A stretch of DNA of 36,799 nucleotides, from NCBI GenBank assembly GCA_003427395.1, contig BFEA01000119.1, positions 1,252,374-1,289,172 on the forward strand, given 5' to 3'. Shown here piece after piece: positions 10,693 through 20,977 of the stretch. A model generated the notes under the pieces. It was not told the origin of the DNA, searched no databases, and saw nothing but the letters and a program-made list of their open reading frames with translations. Position 1 is the first letter of the stretch; the number at the start of each line of letters is the position of its first letter. The DNA is from Chara braunii (Eukaryota; Streptophyta; Charophyceae; Charales; Characeae). The translations under genes and the position numbers were made by a program.

Positions 10693-10812
10693 GTCAGTCG
10701 TCAGACATGGCCTTTAGCCCTACTAAGTTCCGTGTAGGTTTGGTCACTACAACTCAGTCGTCAGGCATGGCCGTTAGCCCTACTAAGTCTCGTGCAAGTT
10801 TGGTCACCACAG
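10693..10812. repeat. Two-copy 60-bp tandem repeat
   Basis: Units 10693-10752 and 10753-10812 share TCAGTCGTCAGRCATGGCC, TTAGCCCTACTAAG and GTTTGGTCACYACA with an exact 60-bp period and few substitutions. Confidence 0.9.
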
Positions 10813-10976
10813 CTCTACGACCTCATAAACAGAACCTATCACCTGGGCCGAAGTGACTGAATGCAAATAGAAGAGATAGACTGACTCGGAAAGTACCAAG
10901 GTTATGTGCACATCCACAGGGCGAGGGGGCAAGCTTAAGGCTTGGAGAGATTATACTAGCTCCAGCTTCGTCAAAA

Positions 10977-11118
10977 TCTTGGTCAATGCCTCCGGTCAAC
11001 GTTTTTGGTCAACGCTCCGATCAACGTCGATCAACCTGGTCTCATCGCCCGATCAACTCTTGCCATCGCCCGATCAACTATTGTCAAAGCCCGGTCAACT
11101 CTCGTCAACGCCCGACTT
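10977..11118. repeat. GATCAAC/GGTCAAC minisatellite
   Basis: About nine degenerate copies of a 12-20 bp unit with core CGNNCGRTCAAC (for example CGCCCGATCAACTCTTG and AGCCCGGTCAACTCTCG) lie inside the D leader. Confidence 0.75.
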
Positions 11119-11750
11119 TGGCCGCCGACCCTTCTTCCTCATCAACCTTTCTTCTTCCCCCTTTCGTCTTCTTCTTCGCCCCCCTTGGCTATGGCTTCCT
11201 TCTTTCCCCCTCGTCTCTCCTTCCCTCTTCCTCGTCTCTTTCTTCTTCGTCACTTCCGGTCTTCGTCTTCTTCAACCCCGAGCTCGGTGGGTATGGCCGC
11301 CTCCTTCTTCTTGCTGATGCAACCAATCTTCTATCGCATTTTCTCTCTCTTTCTTTTTTTCTCTTCGTCGTCATCTTCTTCCTTTCTAGGCGCGACGGCT
11401 ATGGCCGCAGCGGTCCTCTTCGACGACACAGCGATCCTGACGGTCTTCTTCTCTGACGCGCTGTGGTCTTCCCTCTTGGCCCGACAATCTTCCTTAACGT
11501 GACGGTCCACCTCGTCACAAAGTGAGGAACACCGTGAGGGCACACAAGCACAAGGCACGCGCGAAGAACTAAGGCGCGCAGAGCACAATGATCGCACGCA
11601 AAGCGATGGTGCATGGTGAGCGTGCGCAAGTAGCGGGGCGCACATGCGAAATGGTGAGCAGCAACGCACAATGATAACAACGGGGGCGCGACGAGCAGCG
11701 TGGCGAGCACGATAACGGGCAGTGCGCGGGGCGATAGCGCACAAAGTTCA

Positions 11751-12491
11751 TGCACGCACTCTCGGATCACCCTGGATGTCCTACACACACACACACAACA
11801 CACTGACACACTCTCTACATCTAACCTATGGCAGCTATGGCTGCCTTCCTCTTCCTCCTACTAACTACCTCGTGGCTATAACCGCGTCTTCCTTCTCTTA
11901 GCCCACTTCTCCTTCGGGCACCAGCAGACCTCTGTAACACAAGACGCTCTGACAGTGCTTTCCCAGGGCGCAGACATAATGAATGAATGGCTTGACGCTG
12001 CCTCTTTATTTATACTTCGGACCGTCGTTGGTCTGCCCTTGGACCCTGGGTCCAAGGTATGCACAGTCCCACATGGTACTTGCCGACTTGAGAAAGTGCG
12101 ACCTGGGGCTGGGTACCGCTGACTAGGATAGGTAGGACTGGGACTGCCCTTCGTTGACTGTGCTAGGACTGCCTTCTGCTGACTCAGTCGCTGACAAACC
12201 CCTCCGACCCGTGAAAAGTCAGTCCTACTGCTTCTGGAAGGTCCTGTTGTTGACCTTTCAGCATTGTAGCAGCTACAACCTATACTAACCCAGTGACTGC
12301 TAATCCTAAGGTCTACAGGTCGAACTCCCACGACCACAATATGTACAGCAACCAAACCTATATCTTTCAAAAACCAAGGTCGCGGGTTGAAACAAACTTG
12401 TAAACGGGGTCTGTACACGGGTGAGGGGTGAGGTCTAGGGATCAAGCCTTGGGTACTGCATCTGTCACCGTAATAGGTGAAAACCATTTCA
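11751..12491 (-). mobile_element. Element D, 5' LTR
   Basis: It aligns end to end with the 3' LTR at 4347-5057. On the minus strand it starts TGAAATGGTTTTCACC and ends GAGTGCGTGCA. It keeps the TATAAATA box (12007-12014) and an ACAC run near 11783. About 30 bp around 11900 are absent from the 3' copy. The sequence beyond 12491 (TGAG) does not match that before 4347 (CACA), so no target duplication is visible. The flanks have changed or the pair is not from one insertion. Confidence 0.85.
12007..12014 (-). promoter_or_regulatory. TATA box in the element D 5' LTR
   Basis: TATAAATA on the minus strand, at the same place as in the 3' LTR copy. It is a likely core promoter for D transcripts. Confidence 0.6.
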
Positions 12492-13196
12492 TGAGAGGAG
12501 AGAGAGGGAAAGAAGAAAAAGAAGAGATGTACACCAGCAAAGGACCAACACTAATTCCTCCTTCTCGCCAGCCAATCTCCTCCTCCTTTTCTTCTCCCCT
12601 CTTATTCAAACAATAATTATTAATGATAATGATGAATGGCATAACCAGAATCAATGTCCGAATCCCTCTTCTACTGCCAGCACAATGTGAGGTCCTCCAT
12701 AGCCATGGCCGCCCTTCTCCTTCCTCCTCATCTAGGCCGAGGCTATGGCGGACTACTAGGGCCTTGCCCTGACGTACAAAAGACAACGCAAAGCAACTAT
12801 GGCCTCTTCCACTCAGGCCACAATGCCTGACTGTGCCCCGAAGCTCCTTGATGTCGCTCTACCCCAATGAGGCCTTCCAGACTCAACGCCCACCAAGGTG
12901 ATGACGACGACGTCCAGCATAGCCAAGCAAGTACCCCTGGCGCTCCCCTTTCCTAGTCCCTTCTTCCTCCTCCTCCTGACCGAGCTCCTTCCCCAGCAGC
13001 GCTGCTCCATACCAGAGCTGCTCCACCACGCACTCCAGCAGCGTGTAGCCCAAACTTGCACGCAACAAATGAGGAAAAGCTCATCGCTCTTCTCAATGAT
13101 ATAGCAAGGCAGCAGCCTCCTTGGGCAATGACTTCCAGGCTGCACAGCCTCCAAGCAACCGGTACCTCCCCTTTTTCGAAGGGACACATTATTGTA
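12492..13196 (-). other. Leader-like remnant of element E
   Basis: This lies just inside a primer-binding site and LTR (13197-13651), so it should be E's 5' leader. It is interrupted by the D LTR at 12491. The plus strand is purine-rich at 12492-12530. CATA/TATG-centred palindromes occur near 12700 and 12739. I recognise no gag or pol. Short open frames on both strands show no conserved motif. Confidence 0.45.
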
Positions 13197-13208
13197 GGCT
13201 CTGATATC
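13197..13208 (-). other. Primer-binding site of element E
   Basis: The minus strand reads GATATCAGAGCCTA. Ten consecutive bases, TATCAGAGCC, match the usual plant tRNA-iMet site TGGTATCAGAGCC. It lies three bases inside the LTR end, the normal position. Confidence 0.7.
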
Positions 13209-13211
13209 GTT

Positions 13212-13651
13212 TGCACAGGCCCTAGACTAAGACTACTTGGACTGGTACCCACCCACACCTAGCCTACCGCTACTAGGTGTCTAAAAATGCCAACTTTTTG
13301 TCTTCTTCTGCTGGCCTCCGGTCCCCGAGACATCTACCGTTATTTGAGTTGTACCGGCCTACCTGCTACTTGAGTGTTTTTCCCCGCTGCTCTACGTGTC
13401 ATGTGCCTACTCCCGTCACAGCTACAGGTAAGTACCGGCCCTGCGTGCCTCCCAAACGAACAAGTGCCCTTGCGGGTCACACACATACTCGAACCGACAA
13501 GCACTCAGACAGGTACGCAGACCAGCAAGCACGAACACACACAGCCTTAGAAAACTCAGCAAAAAGCGAAAATCTCCACGCGGCATTCGTCCTAGCGACA
13601 AAACTCAGAAATCAGCTATGTTCTGAGTTCGTGTTTGGGCAGATCCTTACA
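13212..13651 (-). mobile_element. Element E, 5' LTR
   Basis: On the minus strand this runs from TGTAAGGATCTGCCC to CCTGTGCA, 440 bp with TG..CA ends. A primer-binding site follows three bases later. No second copy is in the window, so the boundaries rest on the terminal dinucleotides and the site. Its start coincides with the point where the integrase tail of element C stops being recognisable, so E appears to have inserted into C. Confidence 0.6.
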
Positions 13652-14536
13652 CTACCCACATACTCAAGCCGACCATTGATTGCACTTGGGATCATAGGCT
13701 CGAGATAGTGGAAGGATTTAGCATCAAGATACGGACATAGTTTAAATGCGTGAAAGATCGGGCGTGTGTGCAGATGGGGAGGCACATCAATCACATACGA
13801 AGGGCCGAACTCATCCTCACCAACCACATCCGGGCGTGTGTGCAGATGGGGAGGCACATCAATCACATACGGAGGGCCGAACTCATCCTCACCAACCACA
13901 TCCAGAACCTCCCATGGACCATAGAAGAGAGGGAGAAGTTTTTGTCACACCCCCTCCGATTTCGAAAATTCAGACATCTTGACCCAGACATAGCTTCCTA
14001 CTTCAAAAGCCATCGGTCTGCGCTTCTTGTTAGCATGGTGGATCATGGCATGCTGACGCTTGGTCATTGCTGCAACAACAACTTTGAGCAACCGATCATA
14101 CTTGGCATTGTAGCCAGGCCTGCCAGGAGTCAGACCAGCCGGCTGTTCAGGGAACCAGTAGGAGAGAGTTTGCGGATCTGTCCGAAATGCAGCCTGTTTG
14201 GCGTCATACCGGTGGAAGAGTGGATGGAGTTGTTGTACAACCCCTTCGGCGCATACAACTCTTCATCCCACGTTTCCTGATCGGGAATGATCAAAGCACG
14301 AAGAAGTTGTATCACAGTCTAGTTGATCTCCTCGGCCAAAAAGTTGGCGTCGAAATGAAGTACTTCCAATCAGCACTTATGAAGCGGGGGTCTCGATCAC
14401 TCACAAGGGTTTTCGGGGTCCAGTACTGCAAAATGTACTTCTGATGGAATTCACGGATCACAAGGTCAGTTGGGGCATGAGGTGGCAATGAAATCAGACA
14501 AAAACATTTGGAGAAACGGTCAAAAATCACCATCAC
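13652..14536 (-). pseudogene. Element C, integrase (broken)
   Basis: Minus-strand pieces encode a Ty3/gypsy integrase. 14536-14312 contains VIFDRFSK and SDRDPRF (second catalytic aspartate). 14315-14130 continues the core with YNNSIHSSTGMTPNRL. Between them about 20 codons appear to be missing. The segment where HPEANGLAE is expected reads like HFDANFLAE, so the catalytic glutamate may be Asp. 13899-13652 holds the GPY-type module FGPSYVIDVPPHLHT, present twice in tandem, then FHAFKLCPY, and breaks off at the E LTR. The chromodomain-like end is lost. It is related to B's integrase (FGPSYVIDVP in both). Confidence 0.85.
13759..13902 (-). repeat. 72-bp in-frame tandem duplication in C's integrase
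   Basis: Two 72-bp copies with period 72 (CGGGCGTGTGTGCAG at 13759 and 13831) differ at about one base. Each encodes the 24-residue GEDEFGP(P/S)YVIDVPP...DVV module, so the duplication keeps frame. Confidence 0.9.
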
Positions 14537-15543
14537 CTACGAATATCCAGTTTTACTTGACTTACCCATATCCGTGAAATCGGCAGAGACGGATTTGGGG
14601 GGACCGTCGAGAATGGGAAGAGGTTTCAACAGCCCCAGGAGCTTTTTCCTCGATGGTTTGATTCATTGACACACTTGACACTCAACCGCGAACTTGTGAG
14701 CAGATCCTTTCATACCAGGCCAATCAAAATGTTGTAGCAGATTTCCGTACGTCTTCGCAAAACCGAAGTGTCCACTCTAGTCATGAGCCAAGTCCAAGAA
14801 GTGAGTGCGGAGAGGCTCATGGTTGGGTACACACAAACGGTCATTCTTCCCGTAGCGTCCGAAATCAAACCCTCACACTTGTGAAAATCAGGCCGACTGC
14901 TAGAGTCAACCTTGAGCTGATCAAGGATTGGACTGAGATGCGGATCCTTGACAGTTTGCTGTACTAGTTCGTCCTTCAGTGTCCTTCGGAGGTCGTAGGA
15001 GCTCACTAGGCAAGTCATATACTCCGGGTGGTGAGACAATGCATCAACAACTCGATTGTAACAACTCTTTTTGTGTCTCGATTCAAAATAAATAATACCA
15101 TTCTCATGCAACCAGCGGGTCGATGTAGTGGATAAGGTAGTCTGCTCCTTGATCCACTTCAAAGTCTCATGATCTAAAAAGACTTTGAAGTAGCGCCCCA
15201 AAGGATAGTGCTTCCAATGGTCTAGTGCCTCACACAAACCATACAACTCCCGCATATAAGTAGAAGTAGCTACCTTTTCGCTAGGCCTGCGTTTGCCGTA
15301 GTATTCGAGCGGACGCAAGCCATCATATTGCAGCATTGCGCCAATCCCATATTCGCTTGCATTCGTAGTAACTGCGAATGTAAGTTTGAGATCTGCAATC
15401 CAGAGCACAGGATGACTCACCAAAGCCTCTTTCAAGGCTTGAAAGGCAGTCTCAGATGCCTCATCCCATGCATAAGACAATTTTTTACTTGTTACTCTAG
15501 ACAATGGGCGGCCAATAATAGAGAATCGGGGCACAAGCTTCCA

Positions 15544-15695
15544 ATAGTATGATGCAAGACCAAGAAAGGAACGCACTACACAGACATTCACCAGTTGATA
15601 GTATGATGCAATTGGTTGCCTCAGGGCACAAACTTTTGATAGTATGATGCAAGACCAAAAAAGGAACGCATTTCACAAATATTCACCAGTTGAGG
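15544..15695. repeat. Near-tandem 95-bp-offset duplication in C's RT
   Basis: ATAGTATGATGCAAGACCAA with the following 35 bases, up to ATTCACCAGTTGA, occurs at 15544 and again at 15639. The duplicated DNA encodes the RSFLGLASYY segment of the RT connection and disrupts the frame. Confidence 0.8.
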
Positions 15696-15784
15696 CCAGT
15701 TGCGCATGACCTCAACTTTGGTTGCCTCAGGCCCAAGGCTCAAGGCTTGCAGCAGACAACCGATGTCCAAGGTAGATTACATTG

Positions 15785-15788
15785 TCCC
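15785..15788. repeat. Target site duplication TCCC, left copy (element A)
   Basis: TCCC directly precedes the LTR start TGCAGTGACCC and is repeated at 32952-32955 after the LTR end. Removing one copy and the intervening DNA returns the RT of element C to a single frame, which confirms the 4-bp duplication. Confidence 0.9.
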
Positions 15789-16839
15789 TGCAGTGACCCG
15801 CTTCATATGCCTCGTTGAATATCTAAGGGTCTGGCCAGGCCACAACCCGGCCTCAAGCCTAAGGGGCAAAGGACCCCCCCGAAGTGGTGCCAAGGCCTGA
15901 GTGCCCGACAATTGACTTCAGTCAACTGCCTGAGGCCCAATAGTCAAAGTCAATATGGACCAAGCCCAAGCCACCGGTCAGACACACACACTTGTTTGTA
16001 TGCTGGTACCAAGACAACATTCAGACAAAGCGGAAGTACGCAACTGTATGCGATCCAGGCCCTCGGCTGTGAGTCAATCTGAGCCACCGTGGGTGGGAGA
16101 CCTGAGGCAGGTCAACTCGGTCTATCACTACATAAGACCCTGCCTCCAGGGAGTCAACATTCAGTCTTGCTATGCTGCCTTGACGCTGGCTTGACGCTGG
16201 CTAGACGCTGGCTAGACGGTGGCTTGACGCTGGCTGTACACTGGCACTGTGGACGACGACGCGAGACTGCTGCTTGCTTGCATGCTGGTGCTTTCTGCTT
16301 CAGCGCCAGCCTCTGCTCAGGCCACACTGTCTTCGACATTGCTGATGCGGCGCATGCCACTCTGTATTCATTGCTGATGTGGCATTTGCCACATTGTCTA
16401 CATTGCTGAGTTGGATGCGACAAGGAGGGAGATCGGGATCTGTTGATGATTGAGAGGGAATGGGATACCTCCCTGATTGTGATGTCGATACTGTGCGCTG
16501 ATGATCATCTCCAACGTCTTCACGAGAGAACTGCACCACATGGCACTTCAATGTGATTGGGACCTGTCAGCCTCGTTATTGGATACTGTTTTGCTGACGT
16601 GGGGGAGAAGGGAAGCCCGGAGAAGGAGTGGGAACTGTTGGGCTACTCTCTTTGTGGTCATTGATGGGTACCATCTCTTCCACCTTCTAATCTGTCTATT
16701 CCCCCTCCACTATCTTCGTCTACTGGAAACGAGACATTGTATCAGAGATCACATACATGATTATTGGAGACATTGTTCAAAGTTGAGTTGCTTTGTATTT
16801 CAACATTTGGCGAGTATCTTACAGACTGGGTTCATTACA
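15789..16839 (+). mobile_element. Element A, 5' LTR
   Basis: It starts TGCAGTGACCCGCTTC and ends GACTGGGTTCATTACA. TGCAGTGACCC and GGGTTCATTACA form imperfect terminal inverted repeats. It matches 32252-32951 at both ends and the minus-strand fragment 1-642. At 1051 bp it contains about 370 bp (roughly 15868-16241) that are deleted from the 3' LTR but present in the A1 copy. Short repeats GCTTGACGCTGGCTAGACGCTGG lie at 16180-16230. A TGACGTGG motif is at 16595-16602. Confidence 0.93.
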
Positions 16840-16842
16840 ATT

Positions 16843-16854
16843 TGGTGTCAGAGC
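16843..16854 (+). other. Primer-binding site of element A
   Basis: TGGTGTCAGAGC begins three bases after the LTR end and differs by one base from the plant tRNA-iMet site TGGTATCAGAGC. Confidence 0.88.
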
Positions 16855-17894
16855 ATACCTTCTTCGTCGCGATCTGCTGTCAAGCGCCACGTGGCGCCCA
16901 GGTAAGTGGGAGGTGTCGTGCGTGAAAGGAGGGAAACACACTTATTCACGCGCGCGATTACTATCACGAGTCTAGACATTGATTTCCACACACGCGCGCA
17001 CATTCCTTTGAAGGTGATGACATGGACAGCTTGAAGTGAAGACGGCGGCATTGCTTACGTGGCACTTTGTTGCTGACCTGGCAAGATACCGACAAGAGCA
17101 TCGTTGGCAGCAGGCTGACGTGGCGCTGGTGAGAGAGAGAGTGGGTATCGAGGCTGCTGACGTGGCGCACTGCCTACATGGCATAGCGAGGGTGCTGGTG
17201 TGGCATCCTAGGATTGGTAGGGTGTTGTCTGACGTGGAACGTACCTGCGTCGCGACTTACCTGCTGAAGTGGCGCTCCATACTCTATTACTTCGATCTGA
17301 CGTGGCATACCAGTGGTGGATGGGTTGGAAGTTCGGGCATTGCTGACGTGTCATCCCACCAGAAGGCCATGCTGGCTCTTGACGTTGGCGTGGCACATGT
17401 GCTGCGTTCGCATTCCAAGGGTGACACGTGGCATGCCTTGCACGCTGCCGTGGGTGAGGTGTTGATACTTGCACTTGTGTGCTGGCAGGCGATACAGCTT
17501 CACGGTTGCTGTAGTGCCACGTGCCGGCCCTTGGGTCTGGCTGCATTAGTTCTGCAGATAGTACAGTCGTAGAGGAAAGAATGCTGACAATTGATTGTTG
17601 TTGAATGTGTTGGCTGACTTACTCACTTGTCTCGCTGATCTGTGGTTGCCGTGCATACTCACCTGTGTTGTTGTGTACTCACCTGTGTTGTTGTGTCTTG
17701 ATCACACTGGCCGTGGCTGCGGTACATGTACACTCTTGTTAGGACATCATCACACATAGGACAGACAACAGAAGTTAGAATTAGGATAAAATTGAAGTCT
17801 GTTTCGTCTTTATGTTTGCTTAATTGTCTCTTGCTGTAGTAGATTGACACCGGGTGTGGCCGTGGAATTCATTATTGTCTTGTAATTAGTTATT
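16855..17894 (+). other. Element A leader, rich in TGACGTGG motifs
   Basis: There is no clear coding sequence between the primer-binding site and gag. From 17040 to 17440 a degenerate CTGACGTGGCRYNN unit recurs irregularly. Exact TGACGTGG is at 17116-17123, 17158-17165, 17230-17237 and 17298-17305, with near matches at 17344 (TGACGTGT) and 17425 (ACACGTGG). TGACGTGG is the plant 'hexamer' type bZIP site. A 178-codon open frame (17036-17572) follows from the repeat and has no motif I know. Short GTGTACTCACCTGTGTTGTT repeats lie at 17655-17695. Confidence 0.65.
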
Positions 17895-18300
17895 GTGTGG
17901 CAGACACACGTTTTGAAAATATCTTTCTTCTGGAATTCTTTGCGCCTTTCTGCTTTGACTCACTTCATCCCTCTCATTTTCTTCCCTGTCTCCTTCACTT
18001 TCTTCGCTGATGAAGAAAGTGCTGAATTGATAACCCGTGGCCAAATCGCAAATAGACGGCAGGAGATGTTGGGCCGTCTCCATCAGTTGATCGCCGATTT
18101 ACATGATGCTGGAGCAGGTGCTGAGCAGCATGTGCGCAGTCAGTTCGATCTGCGAGCAGCAGAAACCGAACTAGAGATGGCTGACACGGCTATTCAGATG
18201 ATGGAAGCCAGTACTCATGTACAGCAGATCATTATTCAGAGTCGACAGGCTCTTAATAAATTTGTGATCGGTCAACTGACAGAGATAACCAATAGCGGGG
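17895..18300 (+). pseudogene. gag: Element A, gag N-terminal part (split by element B)
   Basis: The open frame continues to GGGG at 18300, where element B begins. The last 95 residues look like a helical gag N-terminus (RRQEMLGRLHQLIADLHDAG and AETELEMADTAIQMMEA). The frame opens with GTG at 17895 and its first 40 residues are hydrophobic and pyrimidine-coded, so the true start may lie near 18008 or further in; I cannot fix it. The right flank of B continues the same frame with a Lys/Glu-rich stretch, showing that this is the front of the gag at 26945-28372. Confidence 0.75.
18297..18300. repeat. Probable target site duplication GGGG, left copy (element B)
   Basis: GGGG at the end of AATAGCGGGG recurs at 26941-26944 after B's 3' LTR, and the gag frame of A continues across one copy. 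Seventeen extra bases (18301-18317) separate it from the LTR start. Confidence 0.6.
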
Positions 18301-18317
18301 TATAACCGATAGCGGGT

Positions 18318-19445
18318 TGCAATGACTTGCTGATTTCTGATGCCGAGATTAACTGCGAGGCTGTACACTAACCGGTAGGTTAGATTCGTAATTTTGTTTG
18401 GCTGAGGACTAACCGAGAGACCTGCCTATAAGGAAATTCGTGAAAGACAGATCTGCAAATCCGGGAAAATACAGGCCCGGTACTAACCGAATTCCTACAG
18501 CTACCCTAACTGCCTATAGCAGGCCCGGGCTACCCCTAGGACAGACAGGCCTTAAGCGGCCTATACTGCTAGACGGTCCTATAGCCTACAGCCGGGTCCG
18601 GTAGAGGCCGAGAGGCCGAAACAGCAACGGTACCGGTCGGTCAGTCAGTCCGGTCTAGGTCTAGAGAGGCTATAGATAGGTTAGGCCCACCAATTCAGGA
18701 CTTTTGGCAATTCATTTTCGCGTCGCAGCGTTCGTGGCCAACCAAGTTCTGCAGCGCTGAAGGTCTGAGGCGGCATCCCAGACTTCAGCTTGGTGATGAC
18801 ACCCATAGCCGGCCTCTGAGAGGTTGCCGAAGCTGGGGCACTCTCAGCGCATCTACCCCAGAGGGTATCTGCGTGTGGCAGGGCTATTCAGAGGCTCTTC
18901 CGTGGGTACATGTGGATGCTGCAGCTGGCGCCCTACTCCGCAGGGCTTCTGTAGCAGTGCGGCAGCCATAGCTGCCTTCTTCTCCGTCAGAGTGACTCAT
19001 CGGCACTGGGGACCTCATCGCAGTTCATGATCTGCATCTTGGTGGATGGCGCTTGCCTCTAGGAGGCTCTTTCAGTGTAGCGCTGGACTCTGAGAGTGGA
19101 GTAGTGGGTGGGTGTGTGGCTCTGAGGTGGCGAGACACTGGGTTAAACTCTGTAACGATAATTGGGGTTAATTGAGTTGAGTTGGCTCATCACCGGTGTT
19201 ATATTCCAACTGTGATCTTCGCAGTGTCATCTTGTGATTGGTTGTTGGGAGTTTGTCTAAGAGAGAGAGAAACACTGTGTGTATTCTCCCCATCTTTGCA
19301 TGGTTGATGTTCCGCTGCTTATCTCTGGTCTGTGTACAGTGTGGACTCTGCTTCTCCTCCCCTTTGTCTTGTGCATGTATGGGCATGTGTGAGATACTCT
19401 GTGTGTGAGTGGCGAGAAAATTGTCAGACAACCAAGTTCATAACA
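18318..19445 (+). mobile_element. Element B, 5' LTR
   Basis: It starts TGCAATGACTTGCTGAT and ends AACCAAGTTCATAACA. It pairs with 26052-26940 and with the solo LTR at 2382-3629. Length is 1128 bp; the 3' LTR lacks about 190 bp (after GGCGAGACACTGG) and several short pieces. Over the first ~215 aligned bases I count about nine substitutions by eye, mostly transitions, which suggests an old insertion. A CATA-centred palindrome GGCAGCCATAGCTGCC lies near 18962. Confidence 0.93.
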
Positions 19446-19447
19446 GT

Positions 19448-19459
19448 TGGTATCGGAGC
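19448..19459 (+). other. Primer-binding site of element B
   Basis: TGGTATCGGAGC lies two bases after the LTR end and differs by one base from the tRNA-iMet site TGGTATCAGAGC. Confidence 0.88.
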
Positions 19460-20977
19460 GGAGATTGGACTTGGAGCACTGAGGGTTGAGCGCAACAGAG
19501 GCATCTTCTCCTTCTGGCTCTATCTAGCGAGAAGTCCCATAGCGGTTCTTCATCTTCAGTGAAGATCCAGTAGAGAAGAAGACATACCAGCGGTGATTGC
19601 AAGGAATCAGTGTGCGATTGATCAGGCGCCCTGAGCCTGTCTGAGCGCCTGACAGGGTTTGGTGAGAACAGGGGTATTTCGCCATCCACCCTTCTTAGCT
19701 CAGTTGATGACTGTGTTCAGGGTGGCGAATTACACCCTAATCCGGTGATAACCGGGTGGCGGCTTCAAACCCAGCATAGCGCTGGAGGAAGATTGATCGC
19801 AGGATCAATCTCCTGCTGAATTAACCCTACTCAGGGCTAAATTTAGCATCCGGGGTTGAGGATTGCAGTGGCGAGATATCTCCAAGAGAGTTCTCCATCG
19901 CCACTGAGCCAGATTCAGTGAATTTGAGAGTTGGGGTTGAAGCGCCACAATGTACTGAGCAAGATCAACAAGTTTCAAGAGATTCTACGCGTGGAGATCA
20001 GTGGAGGAGTATCTGCAAGCAAGTGGCGAGATCAAGGTTCTGTCGGCCATAGCCAGAACTCCATCATCCACTGGGGCAAACACTACAAGTGAGTGTGTTC
20101 CGTGTAAATCCCTGAGTAGCGATTAGTTTAGGATCAGTAGAATTTGAATTGGTGGTCTGTCTGTCAGTAGGGTCTCAATTTGGAAATTGGTAGACTGCAA
20201 GACAACCATAGCCATCTTCTCCCTCCTCACCCTGACTCATATCTCCCCATATATTGACCTGTTCTAACTCAAAATTGTTCTGGGACCGTATGACAGTATC
20301 GCGCTGCACCCTGTGTGATCATTCTGTGACTTCTGTACATAAACGTAGTAATACTGTGAATCTGGTTTTGCGCTAAGTCTATTTTTAGCCTGTGCTACCT
20401 AGGGTCAGTCAAAACTTAGAATCTGTCCGTCAGAATTCAAGTCTGTCAGTCTGGGGTGAATCGCAATTCAGTATTTGTCATCTGTGCCAAAGCGCTGGCC
20501 CAGAATCAGTGTATTTGAGTAGTTACAGTGAAATACAGTAAATCGTTGTGTCAGTGAGTATTTCTGTTGATGTCAACAGCGGCGAAATTTGAGTCTAGGG
20601 CTGTTAGGAACCAGTCTACTGCATCGCTACTACTTGTTGCTCTGTTTCAGTCAATTCTTGTCTGTATCTGTCTCTACCACTGATTGTCTTTGTGTTCTGA
20701 TGGGCTCTGGAATGTGAGTGATCTTTGGAAAGCACTGAAAGTGTATGTTTCCACTCCAGTGATGGTTCAGTGTCAGGTTACGGTGAATGATTTTACTGGA
20801 CTTCAGTCAGTCTGATTACTGACCCTAGGGATTGTGTTCGAACCCTAGCCGCTTGTGCCTACTAACCCACCTTACCCTGTGAATTGATGCTGCAGCGATT
20901 TCTGAGTGCCTGAGTGGATTGGGAATTGCTGCACCTCTTGCTGTCTAACCTTTTGTTAATTGTTTCTGAAAGGGAAA
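19460..20977 (+). other. Element B leader
   Basis: These 1.5 kb lie between the primer-binding site and gag. I find no open frame with a motif and no strong tandem repeat. CATA-centred motifs (GGCCATAGCC near 20047, ACCATAGCC near 20207) occur. Long untranslated leaders before gag are also seen in A and D here. Confidence 0.7.

Larger units (their letters stand above)
10205..11750 (-). other. Element D leader between 5' LTR and gag
   Basis: No protein is recognisable in these 1.5 kb. It contains an ACTGACTGA-type short repeat (about 10230-10275), a 60-bp tandem pair (10693-10812), a GATCAAC/GGTCAAC minisatellite (10977-11118), a strongly pyrimidine-rich block on the plus strand (11119-11480), and degenerate GCGCAC/CGATAACG repeats (11540-11745). 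The Ser/Pro/Phe-rich open frames at 10904-11502 follow from the pyrimidine bias. I could not find a tRNA-Met-type primer-binding site next to the LTR end at 11751. The leader has either been rearranged or uses another primer. Confidence 0.6.
14537..15788 (-). pseudogene. Element C, RT thumb, RNase H and integrase N-terminus (left half)
   Basis: Read downward from 15788, the sequence starts in the RT thumb/connection (NVIYLGH, then FFGLASYY). It passes through RNase H with VTTNASEYGIGAMLQ (Asn where the catalytic Asp of TDAS is expected), YMRELYGLCEALDHWKHY, VFLDHETLKW and VDALSHHPEY. It then reaches the degraded zinc-finger region of integrase and the start of its core (DFTDMGKSSK) at about 14580. 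The best frame is 15591-14710. Frameshifts and a stop occur within 15600-15788. The other half of the RT lies at 32956-33440, beyond the inserted element A. Confidence 0.88.

Noticed and set aside
10904-11502. Overlapping open frames on the plus strand (up to 165 codons, Ser/Pro/Phe/Leu-rich)
   Set aside because: They follow from a long pyrimidine-rich tract in the D leader. All three frames are open at once and no motif is present.
4347-12491. Target duplication for element D
   Set aside because: The four bases outside the LTR ends (CACA and TGAG) do not match, and no shift of the borders gives a match.
12813-13187. 124-codon minus-strand open frame as gag of element E
   Set aside because: No capsid, coiled-coil or knuckle motif, and the composition is irregular.
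17036-17572. 178-codon plus-strand open frame in the A leader
   Set aside because: It is built from the degenerate CTGACGTGGC repeat and lies between the primer-binding site and gag. No motif.
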